Assembly: GCA_002471575.1 (NCBI GenBank)
Contig: DKQG01000058.1
Span: 221,037-285,036 of the forward strand
From: Alphaproteobacteria bacterium UBA7314
Lineage (GTDB): Bacteria > Pseudomonadota > Alphaproteobacteria > MPNO01 > UBA830
Direction: 5' to 3'
Length of the DNA stretch: 64,000 nt
Shown: positions 61,778-64,000 of the stretch, in pieces
Numbering within the stretch: the stretch's first letter is position 1
Layout of the letters: every line of letters starts with the position of its first letter
Position numbers and translations under genes: made by a program
The notes under the pieces: model-generated
Databases searched by the model: none
What the model was told of the DNA's origin: nothing
What the model saw: the letters and a program-made list of their open reading frames with translations, nothing else

Positions 61778-62661
61778 GCGATCGGCCCGTTGACGCCGGC
61801 CAACGGCGCATCGCCTGCAACGGTCGTCCGGTGCAGCAGGCGCCGCGACTTCGCGAGGTCGTAAGGCATCGCCTGATGCATCATGCAGATGTTGTCGAAC
61901 ATCACCATATCGCCGTCCTTCCATTCGTGCCGGTACGTATACGCCGGCTGTGTGCAGATTTCTTCCAGTTCGTCGATTAGCGTACGTGCATCTTCGTAGG
62001 TCATGCCCTCGATACTCGCCGCGTGGGAACCGATGAACAGGGCGCGGCGTCCGTTAGCGCGCTCGGCGACGAGCGGCTGCCGCGCCGGCGGGGTTGCGGC
62101 TTGCACCTCGGGTGGCCGGGGCGGCAGCTTGTGCCGCCGCCGCGTTTCCTCAAAGTCGTGGACGATTACGAGATTTTCCAGTGCGCGTTTCCGGTCTTCG
62201 GACAGGGAATCGTAGGCCAGCGTTGTATCCGCGAACATCGTGTCGCCGCCGTCCTCCGGCATTTCCAGAGCGTACAGCACTGATGCCTTGGACGGCAGGG
62301 TGCGAAACGAAGAATCGATATGCCACGCCGATGTTCCGAGTGTGAATGATTTGTGTCCAGGATCGTCGACCGGTTTTATGGTGTTCGTCGCGCGGTCGAT
62401 ATTGGTGACGCGGAGCACGGTCTTGTGGCCTTCCGCCTGATCCTTAGGATCGGGAAAATCCTCCAGCGCGCCGAACTTTTCGCTGTATGCGACCTGCTGG
62501 TCAACGGTCCAGTGCAGATTGCGGAAGATAAGAAGGCGATACGCTTCGAAAGCGGATCGCAAGGCCTCGAACGACTTGTCCGGCAGTGGCTTCCCGAGGT
62601 CGATACCACCGACTTCCGCACCTATCCCCGTGGCGCGGGGGGTAATAGTGATCTCCGCCAT
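61774..62661 (-). CDS. TauD/TfdA-family Fe(II)/2-oxoglutarate dioxygenase
   Basis: A 295-residue dioxygenase. The iron triad is H114, D116 (SAWHIDSSF) and H262 (DNICMMHQAM), and R278 in LHRTT is the 2OG-binding Arg. TGIGAEVGGIDLGKPLPDKS and YRLLIFRN are the usual N-terminal blocks. The Met at 62661 (MAEITITP) is preferred over the one at 62715. Only distantly like the TauD gene at 36283. Overlaps the ferritin-like gene by 4 bases; the two are probably made together. Close to 2,4-D dioxygenase-like members, but substrate unknown. Confidence 0.92.
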   Translation of the reverse strand: MAEITITPRATGIGAEVGGIDLGKPLPDKSFEALRSAFEAYRLLIFRNLHWTVDQQVAYSEKFGALEDFPDPKDQAEGHKTVLRVTNIDRATNTIKPVDDPGHKSFTLGTSAWHIDSSFRTLPSKASVLYALEMPEDGGDTMFADTTLAYDSLSEDRKRALENLVIVHDFEETRRRHKLPPRPPEVQAATPPARQPLVAERANGRRALFIGSHAASIEGMTYEDARTLIDELEEICTQPAYTYRHEWKDGDMVMFDNICMMHQAMPYDLAKSRRLLHRTTVAGDAPLAGVNGPIA

Positions 62662-62794
62662 GAGCAGGTTCCCTGATTCCGGCTCAAGATTACCGGCTCC
62701 GCTTTGCATGGGCAACGCGCTCGGCGTTGTTTTGAAGCCCAGCCTATGACAGGTTCGAGGCTGCTGTTACGACCTGTGCAAAAGGATATCGCCC

Positions 62795-63682
62795 GTGGAA
62801 AAGATCAACATCCAGTTCACTCTGTTTTCAGCCTTCTATTCGCCATTGATTTCGACGTTTTCCGCCGGTTTCCTGCAGGAAGAAGGTCTCGATCCCGACT
62901 GGTCGGTATCGTCGCCCGGCGTATCGGCCATCGCGGCGCTGGAAGACAACTCGGCGCATGTCGTGCAGTCGGCCCTGAGTCAGGGCTTTGGTCCGCTGGG
63001 AAAGGGAGAGACGCCGAGCGTCGTTCACTTCGCGCAGATCAACGAGATGGACGGTTTTTTCATCACCGGCCGCGATACCGATCCAGATTTTACCTGGGAC
63101 AAGCTGGAGGGCGCTGACGTGGTGACGTTTTCCGGTGGTCAGCCCTTGGCGATGTTCAAATATGCCTGTCACAAGGCGAGTATCGATTACGACGCAATCA
63201 ATCTGATTCATCCCGGGGGCGCGGCTGATATCGACAGGGCATTTCGCAACGGCACCGGTCAGTATGTTCAGCAGCAGGGTCCGTTTCCCCAACAGCTTGA
63301 GGCGGATGGGATCGGACACGTGGTGGCCCAATCCGGCCCGTTAATCGGGCCATGCGGGTTTTCAAGCCTAGCCGCGACCCGTGAATGGCTGGAAACCGAC
63401 ATGGCCAAAGCCTTCATGCGCGCCTATGCGAAAACACGGGTTTACATGAACGAGACCCCGGCGGCGGAAATTGCTAAGGCTGAAAAACCTTATTTTCCCG
63501 ATATCGACGAAGTGGTTCTAGCCAAATGTGTTGCGGCCTATCAGGATCTTGGGACTTGGACTCCGCATGTGGAAATCACCGAGCCGGCGTTCGAGGTTGT
63601 CCTCGACGTGTTTGAACATTTCGGCTCACTGAAGGAGCGTTATCGCTGGGATCAAGTGTGCGTGTCGCCACCCGCCGTCTAG
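62795..63682 (+). CDS. SsuA/THI5-like substrate-binding protein
   Basis: A 295-residue type 2 periplasmic-binding-fold protein of the NMT1/THI5/SsuA group. INIQFTLFSAFYSPLISTFS, F-L-Q-E-E-G-L-D-P, FSGGQPLAMFKYACHKASID and the central hinge pattern fit. There is no signal peptide, and the start is GTG, so it is cytosolic or a binding-fold enzyme rather than a classical ABC receptor. No permease or ATPase is next to it. Divergent from the TauD/ferritin-like pair; the family often binds sulfonates, pyrimidines or aromatic acids. Confidence 0.75.
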   Translation: MEKINIQFTLFSAFYSPLISTFSAGFLQEEGLDPDWSVSSPGVSAIAALEDNSAHVVQSALSQGFGPLGKGETPSVVHFAQINEMDGFFITGRDTDPDFTWDKLEGADVVTFSGGQPLAMFKYACHKASIDYDAINLIHPGGAADIDRAFRNGTGQYVQQQGPFPQQLEADGIGHVVAQSGPLIGPCGFSSLAATREWLETDMAKAFMRAYAKTRVYMNETPAAEIAKAEKPYFPDIDEVVLAKCVAAYQDLGTWTPHVEITEPAFEVVLDVFEHFGSLKERYRWDQVCVSPPAV

Positions 63683-64000
63683 TCGGGGATATCCATGTCG
63701 TCCACGAAGGATGACAGCGCTACGACTGTGCCCGCGCCAGTTACACCGGTAGTCGCCGGGCCGGTTTCCATTAGCAGTGCGCCTGTCCCGATCTAGATGC
63801 CGCATAGCCGCGACAAGGCCGTGGCAAGGTTGTCGGGTTAGATCGGTTTGGTGACGTAATCGTTCTTTCCGGCGGAGATATAGGTTTTCCGCTCGTCCTT
63901 CTTTGCATTTACGGTCAAAGCGATAATGGTGATATCCCGCGCAGGTCCATCCAGCTTGCGGATCGCGGCGGTAGCGGTAAAAACATCCATCTCCGGCATC
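63679..64000 (-). pseudogene. receiver domain of a hybrid kinase, with two internal stops (cut by window end)
   Basis: From 63999 the frame reads MPEMDVFTATAAIRKLDGPA, then ITIIALTVNAKKDE, GKNDYVTKPI, TAA (63838-63840), PDNLATALSRLCGI, TAG (63793-63795), then a tail to TAG at 63679. This is the end of a CheY-like receiver domain (MPEMDGFEATRAIR, PIIALTANA, DDYVSKPI) from a hybrid histidine kinase. The Gly of MDGF is missing. The N-terminal part lies outside the window. Overlaps the stop of the SsuA-like gene. Confidence 0.65.

Noticed and set aside
1..64000. Alternative genetic code or programmed stop-codon recoding as the reason for in-frame stops
   Set aside because: Interrupting stops are of all three kinds (TGA at 60944 and 45156, TAG at 58944 and 63793, TAA at 18937 and 63838) and occur with frameshifts and truncations, while long genes end normally. 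Decay explains them better.
1..64000. CRISPR array, insertion sequence or intact prophage
   Set aside because: No spaced direct repeats of suitable length, no transposase and no phage structural gene were found on reading both strands.

Overview
The window looks like part of the chromosome of a free-living or recently host-associated alphaproteobacterium, probably Rhodospirillales or a close relative. The support is gene order and family content: serC-serA-hisZ-purA followed by rpoH-rluD and a small membrane protein is an alphaproteobacterial arrangement, and HisZ, an RpoE-type ECF sigma factor with a ChrR anti-sigma, several TauD-type dioxygenases, two molybdenum-hydroxylase large subunits and a Liv-type ABC transporter fit the same group. 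Base composition is around 60 % G+C by eye, with one clearly A+T-rich patch (about 14.3-15.1 kb). No rRNA, insertion sequence, CRISPR array or intact prophage was seen.

Layout. 0-6 kb: EnvZ/OmpR-type two-component pair, a GST, a damaged LysR regulator, a PPOX-family flavoprotein and an SLC13 permease. 6-14.2 kb: housekeeping block (serine biosynthesis, HisZ, PurA, RpoH, RluD-type pseudouridine synthase). 14.2-15.1 kb: a tRNA-Glu-like gene followed by a short repeat cluster, the tail of a tyrosine integrase and an A+T-rich orphan gene, read here as the scar of an integrated element. 15-28 kb: accessory catabolism (dioxygenases, flavin monooxygenase, UbiD, Ldh-type dehydrogenase, hydrolases, FAH and VOC proteins) mixed with broken genes, plus the ECF/ChrR module. 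28-33 kb: complete branched-chain amino acid (or similar) ABC transporter livKHMGF. 33.5-39.3 kb: transporters, a formamidase-like hydrolase, a TauD enzyme, a YgjP-type metalloprotease and an MFS carrier. 39.8-46.8 kb: tRNA-modification block queA-tgt-queG, dusA, then arsC-like and a queuosine-precursor (YhhQ-type) transporter. 46.8-58.7 kb: molybdenum hydroxylase cluster (large-medium-small-large), then LLM monooxygenase, class V aminotransferase, a TPP enzyme and an aldo/keto reductase. 58.7-64 kb: YHS pseudogene, ferredoxin-like protein, a TauD/ferritin-like pair, an SsuA/THI5-like binding protein and a broken receiver domain.

Two themes stand out. First, the accessory DNA is full of recently decayed genes: frameshifts, nonsense codons of all three types, truncations and one fusion of two unrelated gene fragments, while the housekeeping genes beside them are mostly intact. 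That looks like early genome erosion. Second, some full-length genes are themselves unusual: the tRNA-guanine transglycosylase has lost all four residues expected to bind its structural zinc, and a translationally coupled pair joins a TauD/TfdA dioxygenase to a ferritin-like protein carrying an E/ExxH/E/ExxH diiron-type signature. These two are the best candidates for undescribed biology here.
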